A stretch of DNA of 6,295 nucleotides from an uncultured Haloferula sp. (GTDB lineage Bacteria > Verrucomicrobiota > Verrucomicrobiae > Verrucomicrobiales > Akkermansiaceae). The stretch lies in NCBI GenBank assembly GCA_946885645.1, contig CAMPGU010000244.1:1-6295 (forward strand). The letters run 5' to 3'. The position numbers were made by a program, and so were the translations under genes. The notes beneath the pieces were generated by a model, which made no database searches, had not been told where the DNA came from, and saw only the letters and a list, made by a program, of their open reading frames with translations. Below are positions 6,289 through 6,295 of the stretch, piece by piece; the stretch's first letter is position 1; each line of letters opens with the position of its first letter.

Positions 6289-6295
6289 GCTATGC

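Overview
The window looks like a piece of a GC-rich chromosome from the Verrucomicrobiota, probably a Luteolibacter- or Haloferula-like member of the Verrucomicrobiales. This rests on three things read from the sequence: a short secreted protein ending in a PEP-CTERM signal with a four-arginine tail; a giant secreted protein combining PQQ dehydrogenase, LamG and diheme cytochrome c modules with a C-terminal region of a style common in this phylum; and weak or absent Shine-Dalgarno sequences. The taxonomic call is an inference.

Layout. Positions 47-667 (+) encode a 206-residue PEP-CTERM exported protein, followed by a strong hairpin at 699-732 that probably ends its transcript. A 130-base leader (733-862) with a second hairpin and three GTTTGC copies precedes a 1525-residue gene at 863-5440 (+). 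That protein has a signal peptide, a glucose/sorbosone-type PQQ dehydrogenase beta-propeller, a LamG-like beta-sandwich, a diheme cytochrome c domain (two CxxCH motifs and a KMPP motif), an Ig-like domain, a second LamG domain, a calcium-loop-like segment and a final beta-rich region. A convergent gene at 5455-6060 (-) encodes a six-helix membrane protein of unknown function, with its stop codon 14 bases from that of the large gene. The right edge carries a strong hairpin (6259-6288) with a T-rich run on its minus-strand 3' side, which predicts a leftward-transcribed gene just outside the window.

Function. The large protein reads as a self-contained extracytoplasmic oxidase: PQQ would take electrons from a sugar or other alcohol/aldol substrate, the fused hemes would accept them, and the LamG modules may hold the enzyme on a glycan or the cell surface. 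The PEP-CTERM protein is separated from it by a terminator and differs in base composition, so the two are neighbours rather than an evident operon. I see no tRNA, rRNA, CRISPR array, insertion sequence or phage gene. The large fused redox protein is the most interesting item.
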